Assembly (NCBI RefSeq): GCF_038396675.1 | Contig: NC_088931.1 | Location: forward strand, 61,963,501-62,027,500 | Origin: Hydra vulgaris | Lineage: Eukaryota > Cnidaria > Hydrozoa > Anthoathecata > Hydridae | Length of the DNA stretch: 64,000 nucleotides | Direction: 5' to 3' | Part shown: positions 46,890-59,699 of the stretch, in pieces | How positions within the stretch are numbered: the stretch's first letter is position 1 | Layout of the letters: each line of letters starts with the position of its first letter | Notes under the pieces: generated by a model | The model's database searches: none | Told to the model about the DNA's origin: nothing | Seen by the model: the letters and a program-made list of their open reading frames with translations, nothing else | Program-made: the position numbers and the translations under genes

Positions 46890-47690
46890 TTATTACTTAT
46901 TAAATTACTTTTTAACGTAAATTACTTTACATAACTCATATTAAAATATATAATAACATAATATATAATTACATTTAAAATATATAAAATATAATTACAT
47001 TTATAACTATAATATTATAATTATAAAATTATAATTACAATTTATAATTACATTTAAAAGTAATTCTTTTTTTTTTTTTATAAATTACAAACATAATTAT
47101 AAACATATTTATAATATAAACATAATTATAATAAAAATAATAAAACATATTTAATAAAACATTATTTAATAAACATATTTAATAAAACATTCAAAAATCC
47201 ATTATTAAATAAACATTTAATAAAACATATTTAATAAAACATATTTATAAAACATATTTAATAAAACATAATTATAATAAAAATATATAATTATAATATA
47301 AATATAAATAAACATAATTATAAACATAAAACATGTAAAACTTAATTACTTAAGTTTAGTTTTTTAAATGAGTAACAGTTACTTAAAAAAGTAATTTATC
47401 TTTTACAAGTAAAAGTAAATTGTATTTTTACTTTTACTTGGTAACTTACTTTTAATGGTAAGTCGTGTATAATGAATTACATTGAAAAGTTACTTTGGTT
47501 GTAATTATGTAAAAAATTTACATCAAAATGTAATTTACTTTTTATATGTAAAAAAAGTTATTTATGAAGTAAACTTACGTAAATATAATATCTAAAAAAC
47601 ATAACACTTACTTTACAAAGTAAAGTAAGACTACAAAGTAAAGACATAAGAACAAATTACGTTTACGTGTAAAAGTAACTACATTTTTTT
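46890..47690. repeat. Array of AAGTAA and ATTTAATAAAACAT motifs
   Basis: 46890-47340 is a low-complexity array of ATAATTATAAT and CATATTTAATAAAA units. 47340-47690 contains many copies of AAAGTAA and TTACTTT in both orientations. The second type recurs at 50100-50215 and 54230-55140. Confidence 0.7.
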
Positions 47691-47942
47691 ATTTTATTTA
47701 TAAGCATATGAAATTTTTGAAACAGGCTCGGGTATTTTTAAGCAAAAAGTTAAAAGAGGCTCAAAAATATGCTTAAGCATATTTCTAATAAAATATGCTT
47801 ATTTCAATACTTTCTAAAAGTGTGCGTATTACTAAAGGTTAATGGGTTTAAGAAAAATAAAAAGTTGACTTATACTCTATTTGCTTTGGTTTTAATGTAG
47901 CTGAATTAATGTTGTAGTATAATAAAAAAAAATAAAACATAT
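47691..47942. other. Left flank of the pogo-like relic
   Basis: It contains GAGGCTCAAAAATATGCTTA at 47757-47776, which recurs as GAGGCTCAGGAATATGCTTA at about 50008 on the other side of the relic. Confidence 0.5.
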
Positions 47943-49690
47943 ATGCTATATACAAATGTTATCAATGAAATCAAAGATGTGAACTTCGCATTTCTTCTCG
48001 TTCGGACCAATAAAGGTGTCATCTGGAAGAATTTTGTTGGCATCTTCATTTATAGCATCATCTACCTCCACCGGTTAAATATCACCCTGATTTCCTATGG
48101 GTTGATCACTGCTAGGATCAATGATTGATGGTTGGGGCACTTTGTAACTATCAAGGCCCTCTGGTATAACAAGCAAATCTTCTGAGCCATCAGAAATCAT
48201 TAAACACCCAGTCATCGTCCAACATTTCTTCCTTTGCTTCTCATAGTTCGATGTGTTTAAAGCCTTCCATGCTTCCCATACCCAATGTGTAATCAAAATT
48301 TGTCTCTCTTTTGCTGTGTAGGGAATTTCACTACTGAGCCATCTATCAGAATGATTATCACTATTGAGCCATTTTTGATGTTCAATGGAAATAAATCTTT
48401 TCAGAGTGGCAGCATATCCTGCGTCAACTGGTTACCAAAGGTCAGTGGGACTTGGTAGACCGTACCAAAGAAGTCCTTAAGCAGCAGCCACAACATCTTT
48501 AAAATCCTCCAGTATCTGTCCCTTCAAATTGTCCAGCAAAAAAACATATTTATCAAGCTTTTGTTTTTTGACAAACGGAACGAGTGTTTTATCACACCAG
48601 TGCTTACAAACGTTTTGGTCTAACCAAGCATTTTGTTGGAAGTAAACGTGAATATCTTTGTGCCATGCCAACTTTTCTTCTTTTGAAATGCGTTTTCCTT
48701 AACCTCTAAAAATGATGGCAAGCTTTGGTTGCACTCTTTCTAACAGAAACATAACTTGGAGGGAACATTGCCTTTTTTCCCATCCTAAGCCCAGTTGTGA
48801 GATCCAAGTATTATGTGTTGCACTTTGACCCTTTGGTATCGTCCCTATTTTTTATCGTAACTTGGATCTTTAGAACTTATTCTGATACACTTTTCTGTGT
48901 ATGTCGCATGCAATTTTTGCAATAATGGTTCCATTTCTTTCTTATGTTTCTTTTTGTTTCTATGTTTCGATCTCATTTTTAACTCTTTTTTTTTTGTAAA
49001 AATTGAACTATAACATGGTGTTTTATTTCCACGTTTGGATCAATATTTAATTGTATACTTCTAGCTTTACTCCAAAGCCAGGAAAAGTTAACAGTATGAC
49101 CTTTTGATCTGGCTTGTAAAAATTCTTTGTAAATAACTTCGTGTAGTTCAAGATATTTTGTGGAATGTCTTCCCTTCAGAAACAATTTGCGATGATTCGG
49201 CATCTTTAATAATAGTTTCTTTTATTTAAGCCATTGAAAATCTGACTTTGTATTACACCAAACGACTCTGCTATAGTTTCTTGATTTGCCTCATTACCAT
49301 AGGCGCTAATTGCTTCTGCTTTATAGGCAGCAGCATATTGGTGGCGTTTTTACCAGCTAACTCTTTACTTTTTTTCATTGCACTAACAATTTTGTTGACT
49401 ATGTTATTAAGCACATCTTTCACTGCTAGAGTGATAAGTTCTTCGTTACTTTGAGTAACTTTTGATTGTAAATATTTTCAATCTTGTTTGCTATTTCCGT
49501 GAATAACTTTAACATGAAAAGCTAGCCCTTGTTGGCTTTTAAATAATTTTTTGCAATTTTCGCATTCAACACTAGTTTCAACTGCTTTTAACGGCAATAG
49601 GATTGCACTCATTTCTCCTCTGTGCATAACATTTTTTGTGAAACCAAACGCTGCCAATATAGGATGCTTTCTCTTTGTTCTCTTTGACAT
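47943..49690 (-). pseudogene. pogo-like transposase relic with N-terminal C2H2 finger
   Basis: The N-terminus at 49690 has a C2H2 finger (CENCKKLFKSQQGLAFHVKV, then IH). Next come a worn helix-turn-helix (KAEAISAYGNEANQETIAES, about 49320-49260) and a second DNA-binding-like block (KGRHSTKYLELHEVIYKEFL, KGHTVNFSWLWSKAR; 49203-48979). The catalytic part at 48671-48075 reads VYFQQNAWLDQNV, KYVFLLDNLKGQ (second catalytic Asp), GLLWYGLPSPTDLW, VDAGYAATLKRF and LITHWVWEAWKAL, matching DDE_1/pogo-type transposases. Two TAA stops interrupt the otherwise open 48671-48075 frame (about 48478 and 48434), and there are frameshifts near 48700-48980 and 49260-49470. It is inactive. Confidence 0.8.
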
Positions 49691-50099
49691 TATTATTGCT
49701 ATTTTTAACAGTATCTGAAAATAAGACTTAAAAATAAAAAAAACATTTTGAATATGGTATTAAATAAACCACGCGTAAAATAAGAGGAAGAGAAATAAAA
49801 CACTTCAGAGCGACTCTTAAACTTTATGTTTTTCTGTTCAAGTATTGAGGTTTAGGTTTTGCAACACAATGACTTCATTATTTCATAAAGTTGTTGGATT
49901 GCAAAACATAAACTTTGATTTTTGTTGTTTTAGTTAGTTTAAATTTAGAAATATATATATCTAAAATGTTTAATTAAATAAAATTTAAATCTTTTAAATG
50001 GTTTATCGAGGCTCAGGAATATGCTTACATATACTTATTTTTTTTCCAAAGCCTCCATATGCGTTATGCTTATAAAAACAACAACATGGAATTAGCAAA
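49691..50099. other. Right flank of the pogo-like relic
   Basis: No gene. It holds the second GAGGCTCA..AATATGCTTA motif (about 50008) and CATATGCGTTATGCTTA. Confidence 0.4.
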
Positions 50100-50215
50100 A
50101 ACAGCTTACATAAAAGTAATTTAAAAAAATGGTTATTTACAATTGCAAATAAAAGTAAATTTTATCTTTGAAACTATATACTTTACTTTGTAAGTAAGTA
50201 AAATGTAAGTTATAT
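50100..50215. repeat. AAGTAA array, copy on the right of the pogo-like relic
   Basis: TAAAAGTAATTT, AAAAGTAAATTTT, CTTTACTTTG and GTAAGTAAGTAAAATG follow closely, as in 47340-47690. Confidence 0.65.
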
Positions 50216-50287
50216 TATTTTCTTTCTCAGATTTATTTAAGAATTTATTTAAGATTTAACATAAACTTTGAGATAGGTAACGCATTT

Positions 50288-50460
50288 AAATCCATTGCCT
50301 GTTTGTGCCCACAAACAGGCAATGGATTTACATTACTTCTGGGTAATACTTCATTGCCTGTTTGTGCCCAAAACATTGCCTGTTTGTGCCCATAAACACG
50401 CAATAGATTTACATTACTTTTGGGTAATACTTCAGGTAATACTCTAATGTATGTGGGCAG
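50288..50460. repeat. Palindrome cluster with CATTGCCTGTTTGTGCCC units
   Basis: A perfect hairpin has 20-bp arms (50288-50307 and 50310-50329) and a 2-base loop. CATTGCCTGTTTGTGCCC then occurs twice more (about 50353 and 50375), the last paired with an imperfect AAACACGCAATAGATTT. TTTACATTACTT.TGGGTAATACTTCA occurs twice (about 50327 and 50408). The minus-strand ORF across it (50245-50550) merely reflects the repeats. Confidence 0.9.
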
Positions 50461-50469
50461 TGTTTGTGT

Positions 50470-52160
50470 TGGGACATAATGAAAGGATTTTTTTTCACGT
50501 ATATGATAAAGGATGATTCTATTATAATTAGGGGCAAATATATTCAACATGCGGGTATACCAGTAGAGTAGAAACGGGCTCCCTGCCGCGTGAGAGCCAT
50601 AGTGCTAATAGGGGCTGCTAAACAATCATTGATTTTTTATTTCATTTTTTTGTTGAGCAGAAGTGGTATAGTGGCCATTATAAAACTTTGAGGAAAGGGG
50701 GCGGGGGAGAAGGTGGGGGGATAAATTCTTTCTAAGCTACTGGATGCTACCCATACATGCAAATCTTGACTAAGCCACTATTCGTTAGAGCTCATTTTTT
50801 CTACAGTTTTTTTCTTTATATTTGCCTTTTCAATCAAATATTTTGTTATGACGCAGTATAATATATTTGGTATCCGCAAAAACATCGGTTGTTAAAACAG
50901 TTTTTAAAATATTATTAAAATAAGTCATTGAAACTATCTAATATATTCTATATGATAAAAGAAGTGTTTACCAGATATCTTCTTTTTTTGCGTCTTATCA
51001 TATATAATCTATTTGAAAAAAGATAGTAAGAAAAGCCGGTCAATCTTTAACTAAAGGTTGTGGGCACCCTAATAACCCTCTTTTTGTTGCGTTGGTGTTC
51101 AACCCGCACAAGGGTTAAAAAAAAAAATCTTATTCAATTAAAATTGTGCTTTCGAATAAACTTGTAAACTTTTTCAAACGTTCTTTTGACTTCATGAACT
51201 GTTTGTCGGTTATCAGTTGTCCCGGAACGGAAGGTAGTGAAAAATCAATCATTTTTTTACTACCTTCCAGACTATTAAGAGCTCTGAAACGTTCAGTATT
51301 TGTTTAAGCTTGATAAACATACATGTTAAAATTGTTTTCAGAGCCAATCGGGAAACTCCATATTTTTTAATTTTTTTTTGTTTGATTTTACTTTATCTTT
51401 TAAACTTATTAGAACTCTGACAGCATTTGTGAACATGCAAGTTAAATTTGTTTCCTGAGAAAGGAGGGTCGTACCGTAACTTTTTTTCTTAAAAATTTTT
51501 TTTTATTTTTCTTTAAAGTTGGGGTTTATAACTTTTTAGAAAGAAAGGCTTATTACAAAATAGCTTTAAAAAAGGCATTTTTTTGATTTGCTTGTTTTAG
51601 TATTAATTTTTTTTTGTCTGGGGGAAATAGGTTAGTGGCCCTGATAAAGGTTTACCGTAAAGGCATACTTGTAGCTATGCTGCTGCTTTTCGCTTCTCTT
51701 ATTCAGCATGGTCGTTGTTAACAAACATTTAAACAGTAATGAAAATTTATATACTTTTTTGTGTATTTATTAATAACTATTCATAAAATTGTTTTCTGAG
51801 TTGAATTAATTCCAATTAGTCTATTCCAGATAACAGTTATTCCAATTAGTCATTTCTAGAAATAATTTTTATTTTAGTTAGATTGCTTTTTACAACAACC
51901 GCGCTGAATAAAAGAAACCAAAACACAAAACTTAGAATAAATTTGAGAAATGCAGAGCCATTTCCAAAGCAATAACAATAAACCAGACAGTCTTTTAAAA
52001 CCAATTAAAAATGAACTTTTCACACTTTTAAATAACTGATGTAAATAACATCAAGATTAATTAAAAAAAAATGTAAAAGTAAAAGTTATTAACCTAAAAA
52101 AATGGATAACTTTTCGTAACCACAACAGCCATTTAGTTTAATTTATTTAGTATAGCGAAT
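50470..52160. other. Gene-free stretch with imperfect hairpins
   Basis: GGAAGGTAGT and ACTACCTTCC form a 10-bp inverted repeat at 51229-51268. ATATGATAA and TTATCATAT flank AAGAAG/CTTCTT near 50950-51000. 50560-50770 is GC-richer with G-runs. No gene. Confidence 0.45.
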
Positions 52161-52167
52161 TTAGTAG

Positions 52168-52328
52168 GGTGGTTAAAAAATTTACTTTTTAATTTGAAAA
52201 TTATATGACCGGTTGTGAAGAAAAATGTTCTATATGATGAAATTACATCAAGTTCATTTTTCTTTTTGTAAATTTTTGTTACTTTTGTGACTTTAAATTT
52301 TCAAATTCAAAAAGTAAAAAAATTAACA
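52168..52328. mobile_element. MITE with 30-bp inverted ends
   Basis: The left arm (52172-52202, AAAATTTACTTTTTAATTTG region) and right arm (52296-52327, CAAATTCAAAAAGTAAA region) are complementary with few mismatches. The left end TAGGGTGGTTAAAAAA resembles 6413-6430, next to the pogo-type relic, so both may use a pogo/mariner-type transposase. No coding capacity; the ORF at 52287 overlaps the arm and is not supported. Confidence 0.65.
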
Positions 52329-52570
52329 AAAATGCAAATCACAATATTCCAACCAGATTCCAATCACATATTTAAAACCAGGCCCGTAGCAAGCTTTTTG
52401 TTTTTGTTTGAGAATTTAACTTTATTTAACAACACGGAGCAAACTCCTAATATTTATAGGTTCTTGTTCATAACAATGATATATTTCATTAATTAATTGC
52501 TGCGGTGAGCAAATGCTCACTGAGTGGTAATCCACTTTAGCAGCAAGTTTAAAAACTACAATTTGAAATT

Positions 52571-53640
52571 TTAATTCACATAATAAAGTTCATCAAGACT
52601 TTTTTTAAAGTTTAACACTAACGTATTAAGTTTTACAACAAACGGCAAATTGTTCCAAATTGGAATAACACGATTGGAAAAAAAAATCCTTCTACTCGAG
52701 TGTCTACAGATCTTAGAAGTATATCTATGATTGTGGGTATAGCCACGAACATTTCCAGCTGGTTCAGTTGGTGGACAAAAGTTCCTTAGAGAAGATACTG
52801 TATTTAGTTGATAAGAATTATTAAGACATTTAAAAAAGTTAATTAAATCGTTTCTTTCTCTTCGCATAGATAAGGTTGTTAAATTAAGTCTACTTAATCT
52901 TTCCTCATAAAGAAGCCCTGAATATCCTGGAATTAGTCTTGTTGCTCTATAATGTACTCCTTTAATAAAATTAATGTCTTTTTTTAAAAATGAATTCCAA
53001 ATTGAAGACGCATATTCTAGATGAGGGCGTACTATCGAAACATATGACAATTTAAGTATATCAGCATTTAAAAATGAAAATGTGTGTCGGATAAGACCTA
53101 AAATTCTATTTGCTTTAGAAACACACGCAGATATATGATGACCATATTTCAGATTGCTTTTAAACCAAGATACCAAGATCATTTACACAATCCACTCAAT
53201 TGATAATCAGAAGTGTAATATTTATTGATACTTTTATTTAATTTATTACTTTTAGTGACATGCATTATTTTACATTTTTCTATCTTTAGTTGCATACTTC
53301 AGTCATTGCACCAATTATAAATAGAATTTAAGTCATCCTGTAAATCATTTCTACTGTTATCACGGATTATGTGGAAAACTTTGCAATTGTCAGCATATAG
53401 CTTTCATTTACTTTTTAGTTTATCCGGAAGATCATTGATATAAATTAAAAACAAAATTGGTCACAGAACAAAGTCTTGCGGTGCACCACTTAAAACACTA
53501 AGCCACTTAGAAGAAATGTCTTCAAGAACAAATTTTTGCCTTCTATTTGATAAAAAAGACTCAATCCATTTAAGAATGAATCACTTTATACCGTACATTT
53601 CAATTTTTAATTCTGTTTCTCTCGAGCAATAACTTTTACT
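52571..53640 (-). pseudogene. CR1-like LINE reverse transcriptase and tail, decayed
   Basis: From 53640 downwards the minus strand reads FILKWIESFLSNRRQKF, LSGAPQDFVL.PILFLIYI, NDLPDKLKSK, KLYADNCKVFH (YADD changed to YADN), DDLNSIYNWCND, then, from 53182, an open 203-codon frame with HISACVSKANRILGLIRHTF, RPHLEYASSIWN, HYRATRLIPG, YEERLSRLNLTTLSMRRERN and FFSNRVIPIWNNLP. Stops interrupt the RT part at four or more sites. The endonuclease is missing. The tail is better preserved than the RT. Confidence 0.9.
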
Positions 53641-53846
53641 AAAAAAAACTCATTAAATATATCTTGAGGCTCTTAAACCTCGCTGCCCTGGGCCTAGTCG
53701 CTTGAGGGATCATGAGTTTTGCTTACACTGGCTTTGCTGTAGTTAGGCCTAACTACACGCAGTAATTAGACCATACTACACGCAGATAAAAATATAAATA
53801 TTTCTAAATTTTTCATGCCCATATAAAATACCGTAGTTCTTAAAAC
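53641..53846. other. Spacer with a short palindrome
   Basis: GTAGTTAGGCCTAACTAC (about 53739-53756) is its own reverse complement, and CTACACGCAG repeats twice after it. No gene. Confidence 0.5.
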
Positions 53847-54013
53847 CAGTGCCGGATTAAGATTTGTAGGGTCTGGGGATATTTTTTAGCTGGTGCGCAT
53901 TTTTCTTAATAAAGTGGCGAAAAAACCTTTGAAAAAGAAAGCACCCTTTTAAGAATTTTGGAGCTTCTAAATCTAAGAGACATGGGATTGTAGCTCTCCA
54001 TAATCCAGGACTG
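53847..54013. mobile_element. Probable hAT-type MITE
   Basis: The ends CAGTGCCGGATTA and TAATCCAGGACTG are inverted copies with two mismatches, and CAGTG/CACTG-like ends fit hAT elements. Flanking octamers CTTAAAAC and GTTTAGAC agree at five of eight positions, compatible with an old 8-bp target-site duplication. Confidence 0.55.
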
Positions 54014-54229
54014 GTTTAGACTTTTCTTCCTTAGTTTTTAAATAAAAAATTTTTTTACGTAAAAGACCCGTAAAAATGCTGACAATTACGCTAATTACGC
54101 CTTTCAAATACTCTACTCTTTCTGAGTTTCCCATAGTTATATGCGTCTTCTGCTCACTACCATGTTTCAGCTTTGTCTGAATTCTAGACTTTACTTTTTT
54201 GCATTACTTTTGCACAAAATCCTTTTAAA

Positions 54230-55140
54230 GTTATTGTAGAATGTAAGTAAATTTACTTACTTATTTTATGTAGATTACTTTTAATTTACTTTACAAATTA
54301 TATAAAATGTAAGCTTATGTAATTTAATTTTTATTTTGTATAGTTTATTTTTGGTAAAAATTTTTATTGTTTTTAAAATAAAAAATGTTATTTTATTTGT
54401 AAACTTAATTTATATTTGGTGGCATCTTGCTTTTATGTAATTTATTTTCATATGGAAGTTTTTTTTCATATAATTTTTTTAAAGTAGTTATTTTTATAAA
54501 GTAAATGTAAATTACAATTTGAGGAACTTTTTATTGTGGAATCAAAAGTAATTAACTTTTAAATGTAAAAGTAAACAGCTTTTTTATGAGATTTTTTTTT
54601 TACATGTAAAAGTTAATTACTTTTTAATGTAACCTTCTTTTACATAACTTACTTTTGAAAGAACTAGTAAATCAAAAAAAAATTCTTTTTTCAAATCCAT
54701 GCTTTATCCAAGCAGAATTCTATTGGGCCTAGAAATTCTTTTTTTGTTATCTTTTGTAGAAGGAAAAATTACTGTTACTTTTTTAAATTTTTTTTTAATT
54801 AATTCAGTGTTCTTATGGGGAAATTCAAATTAAATTTTTTGTTAACTTAATTAACTTTTTTGGGGCAAATTTTTCCATTTTCTTGTATTGTCATCGAAAA
54901 TGATTAAGTGAGCAAAATTTGAGCAAAATTGGTTGAGAAAAAAGCTTTCAAAAATTGATTTCAAATTTTGTGGCACACAAACATATATAGAAAGTAACCT
55001 TATATAAAGCATGAAAAAAAAAATTACGTTATAAAGTAAAAGTTGTTTGAAAAAAATTAATTACTTATACGGAAATGTAAATTTATATTAAACGTTTAAA
55101 ATTACTTACGTAATTTATTTTTTGATAAAAATTAATTTTT
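54230..55140. repeat. AAGTAA/TTACTT array, third locus
   Basis: Many copies of GTAAATTTACTTAC, AAAAGTAA and TTACTTTT in both orientations, as at 47340-47690 and 50100-50215, interrupted by unrelated T-rich sequence at 54660-55000. Confidence 0.6.
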
Positions 55141-58100
55141 GATTTGAAATGGAAAAATCAAATAACTCTATGTGCAATTAAAACAAATAAAGTTTTGGGT
55201 ACATTAAAGTATACATTTCTAGGTTTCAACAGTGAATTAAAACTAAAAACTATATGCACAACTTTTTTAAAGCTTTAATTGAATTCGATGTATCTGTGTA
55301 GTTTCCATATCTTTAAAATAAAGTTAACATTTCAGAAAAGGTTCAACACAGCGCTACTAAATTGATATTGTTACTAAAGAAATGTTATGAGAAAAGATAA
55401 GTTCCCAGCAGGCATCTCTACGTTGTTTCAAACGTTGAAATTTGGTTGAAGCGTTGTTTGAACGTTGTTCAACTATGTCTAAACGTTAAATAAACGTTAC
55501 GATTTAAACGTTGTTTATTTAACGTTGTTTCAACGTTAAATCAACGTTGACAAAAAAAACTTTATAAAAAAACCGTCCGTTGAACTGGCTCTTAAAGTAA
55601 AATTACAGCGAAAAAGTAATAAAGCATTATTTTAGTATAATGTGCAAAATAGAGGGTGTTTATGTGTGAAATTTTGAATTTTGAATTTTCAAAAACGTTT
55701 ATTTATTATTCAAATTTCTACTTGTTCTTACGACAAAAGAAATTAATGGCTTATTTAAGAAACTGACGAAAATGCCACTCTAATGTCGAAAAAAATAATG
55801 ACAATTCAAAATATAGACAAAATATCAGTTAAGTAGAAGAAGACAAAAATTCGGAAAGCGATTATGAAAGTGAAGAATTTCTTTATGATTATTTGACTCA
55901 AAGGGACAATGACACTGTGTTTTTCTCAGAAAAAATTGAAAAAAACGATTTTTCTTTTAATCATAAACTGGCGAAATGGCAGTAGAGCACTGCTGTTCAC
56001 GTGAATAAGTAAACGAGCTGCAAGCTATACTGATAGCAGAAGCCTTATGCTATCTGCAAAAACAGCTTTTTGTTTACCATTTATAAGACCAAAATAACAG
56101 TATTGACAACCACACTTGCAAAAGTGTTGAAGCAAAGTTCTTTTATCTTTCAGTGAGGATAAGAAAAAAAGAAAACAAAGTACCAAAATTAGATAACGTT
56201 GATAAGTTCTCGATGACTGAAGGCAGTATGTTATTAATTATTTTTTAGTGAATTTTTGTTTAATTTTATTAGGTTTGTAAAAATATTGAACAAAAGTTGT
56301 TTTGTGAAACTATTTTAAGTTACAGAGTTTCAGAAGAGAGTGTTATATTTTCTTACTGATATAAGAAATCCCAAAACACAGTGACAAAGCCTGATTATAA
56401 TAGAGAATTTATAAGCCAAATAAGTTTTATTTTGTGGGTAGCTAAATTTGTTGAAATGGACAAGATATTAGATGACGAAAAAAACACAATCATCAGGAGT
56501 GAGTTTTAATAAGTAGTTTATTAAATAGTTATACCATTTAGTTTCAGAACTTTTCTTAATTTTATGTTTACAGCTTTATGTCAAAACTTATAAAAACTTT
56601 TTCTGTATATATTAAAACAATGGCTTATTTGGTAGTAAAATTTCAATGGTTTAAGGGCAATTAATGTTAATTGTCTACTGTTTTATTTTCATTAATATGA
56701 TTATAATACATTATGAGCGAGGTTAGGCAATTTTTATAACCAGATGCTATCCCTGGTGTTAACTTGTTATTCAGATTAGGACTGATTATTTTTTTCCTGT
56801 TATACTAACAGAAGTTTACCAGATTATATGGTGCTATGAAAGGTATACCTTTATAAGATATATAAAACTTTTATATTTTTATTTACAGCTTCTATTGAAT
56901 ACGATGAAGCGACTGAAACTTTATTTGATGGCATTTTGTCTGACTTCTTAAAATACGCTCCATTTCGAAAAGGTGGCGGAAAAGAAAGGAAATTAGATTG
57001 ATTGTTATAAATATTTACATATATTTCAATAAATAAATATTTTCTTGTTGTCTACTAATATTTTGTTTACAGTGTTATTTCAGCATTACCAAAAAAAAAA
57101 TTTCAGTTATGAAAAAACATAGGATTGAGTTGATGTTTTCGGTAAAATAAGAAAAGCTTAATTGATATAAAATTTTTATTTTTAATAAAAACAAAAATAC
57201 TAATGATGTGGTATTCAAAATTTGTATTAATATTAATGTTTATTAGATGAAGATGTGTAAAAAATAAGTTAGAAGTTATTATTTGGTCTTTAAAATTGTT
57301 TGAATGATAATTTATTATTTATTGAGATATTTTTCTTTTTTAATTTTTGTTGCTTTTATATTATCAATCAAACTAAGTTATTGTTGTGTGATATTTTATA
57401 ATAAACTTTATATTATATTTTGTATTAATAATGAATATTATCTATTTTTGTTCAATATTCCGTATTACTCTTATGTAGTTAATTATTTTTTAGCAACCTG
57501 GGATTCTTTCATTATTTTCCTTTGACGCCTTGAGTTATTAAACATATATTCAGAACTATGCAGATTAATAGAATAAACATATTAATAAAAATGAATTTAA
57601 AATATAATAAATTTATAAAATAAAGGAAATCTTATCTTTGCTAATAATGTCTACTAATATTATTGTTTAGCAAGTATCATGGTTATAAAATGTCAAGCTT
57701 TAGCTAGTTTAACTAGGCCTGTTAGTACACTTATATTATGGTTTCTTCGTTTTTTTATTAGTTCATATAATATTTTCAAAATCAAATATGTGGAATGGAG
57801 CTGTTTGGATAGAAGATTTAAAAGGAGAAGAAGGTGTAATTCCATTGGCTTAAGTTTCCACAAATTAAAACTAAATTCTCTTCAGGAATTACATCTATAT
57901 ATTACAACTATTATTTTTTAAATAATTTTGTTAGGAGTTGTTAGAGTTGTTTTGTTGATACAAAATATATAACTATATATATAACCATTCATATAACTAT
58001 TTTAATTCCACAGAAAGCAAACAGGATTGTAAAAAATTTGAATTTACAACTACAAAAGAAAAATATTATAATGAGAATGTCTATTTACGAAAAAGAAAAC

Positions 58101-58305
58101 ATAAACAAAGAGAGTTTCCCAAGTAGGTATTAGTTTTGTGTGCTTGGATTTTATAAATTTCAATTTTTATACCTAAAAATAAAAACGTTTTTGTAATTTA
58201 TGCCATAAATTAGTAATTATATTTTACAGGTTCAGTTATCAAAGATTTAGATAAAGTGTCAATGCACCTGAACTCCAGTTGTTTATTGATCAAATCTATA
58301 GGTAA

Positions 58306-58607
<302 letters not shown>

Positions 58608-58818
58608 TAAACCTAAGATAAAACAAAAAAAATCCTCTATATTAGGTGCAAAATCTCCTCTAAAATCCTATTTTTCTTATGAAAATGTTATGTGGCCACC
58701 CCGATAATTACTTTTCAATGTTAAAAAAATTTAATATTTTGATTATTAATTTATTTTGAAAAAAGGTTGTTTCATTTAAATTAAATATTTGTAAAAATTA
58801 TTAATAATCATCGAACAG

Positions 58819-59033
58819 CAGGGCCGTCCCGAACGGGGGGTGTAGGGGGTGTCCCACCACCCTCAAAGCTGTCATATAAGCATTTAAGTTGACACATTTA
58901 GCAAGTTTTGAACTATAGTTAGCTTATTGCAAATATTGAGGACCTTTTTTGTGTGTGTGTGTCTCTAGTTGGCAAAAAATAAATACAATCCCCCCCCCCC
59001 CTCCCCATGAGAGACCACTTCGGGATGGCACTG
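58819..59033. mobile_element. hAT-type MITE nested in the 4-kb element
   Basis: The ends CAGGGCCGTCCCGAA and TTCGGGATGGCACTG are inverted copies with two mismatches. Flanking octamers TCGAACAG (58811-58818) and CCTAACAG (59034-59041) agree at six of eight positions, as for an aged 8-bp duplication. 215 bp long with C- and G-runs near the ends and no ORF. Confidence 0.8.
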
Positions 59034-59388
59034 CCTAACAGTTAAATTACCTTTTAAAAATTCAGAGTTTTTTCGAAAAAATTTTATGGCCTCAACGGAT
59101 ATGAAGGGCAAAGGTGGAAAAATATACTTAGAAACACTAATTTATATGGCTTTGTAAATGGAATGCCTTTATAAGTTGTAACACCTTTCCATTCATTATA
59201 TTTTTTTCAAGTTTGCCTTTTTTTATTTTTTTTATTTACAGCTTCTTCTAATGTATTCAATTGAGCAAAAGAAACCTCGGTTAATGGAATATTGTTTGAT
59301 TTTTTAAAATACGCTCCATAGGTTCGTTAGGTTTCAACGTAAGTTCAACGTTATTTCAACGTTGTTTCAACGTTGTTTGCCGGCTGGG

Positions 59389-59699
59389 TCAAGTTAAGCC
59401 TCACTTATTTAGTTGTAAGACGAATTGATTCAACATCAGTTAGTAGTTGATTCCAATAGAAAGGTTGTTACAAAATAATGTCTGGGGAAAAAATTAGTTA
59501 TTTCATGACTATATTTATTTGATGACCTCTAGGCAAATAGGTAACTTCTTAGCAAAACTTTTATTTGAATTTTAAATTATATTTGGCTTATTTACGAAAT
59601 TACTAATATTCAAAATGACTGACAAAACTAAAATATCAAGTTATCAACTTAAATCGAATCAATTTTAAATCCGAATTCGGACCATTATATTAATTTTAA
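59389..59699. other. Spacer before LINE debris
   Basis: No feature recognised, though CGAATTGATTCAACATCAGT may belong to a LINE edge. Confidence 0.3.

Noticed and set aside
50245..50550. 101-codon minus-strand ORF
   Set aside because: Its repeated GHKQAM peptide merely reflects the palindrome and direct repeats at 50288-50460.
52375..52400. hAT-like end CAGGCCCGTAGC
   Set aside because: No matching inverted end or duplication was found nearby.
57679..57921. 80-codon ORF inside the 4-kb element
   Set aside because: Another frame (WNGAVWIEDLKGEEG) over the same DNA looks more protein-like, and neither is convincing.
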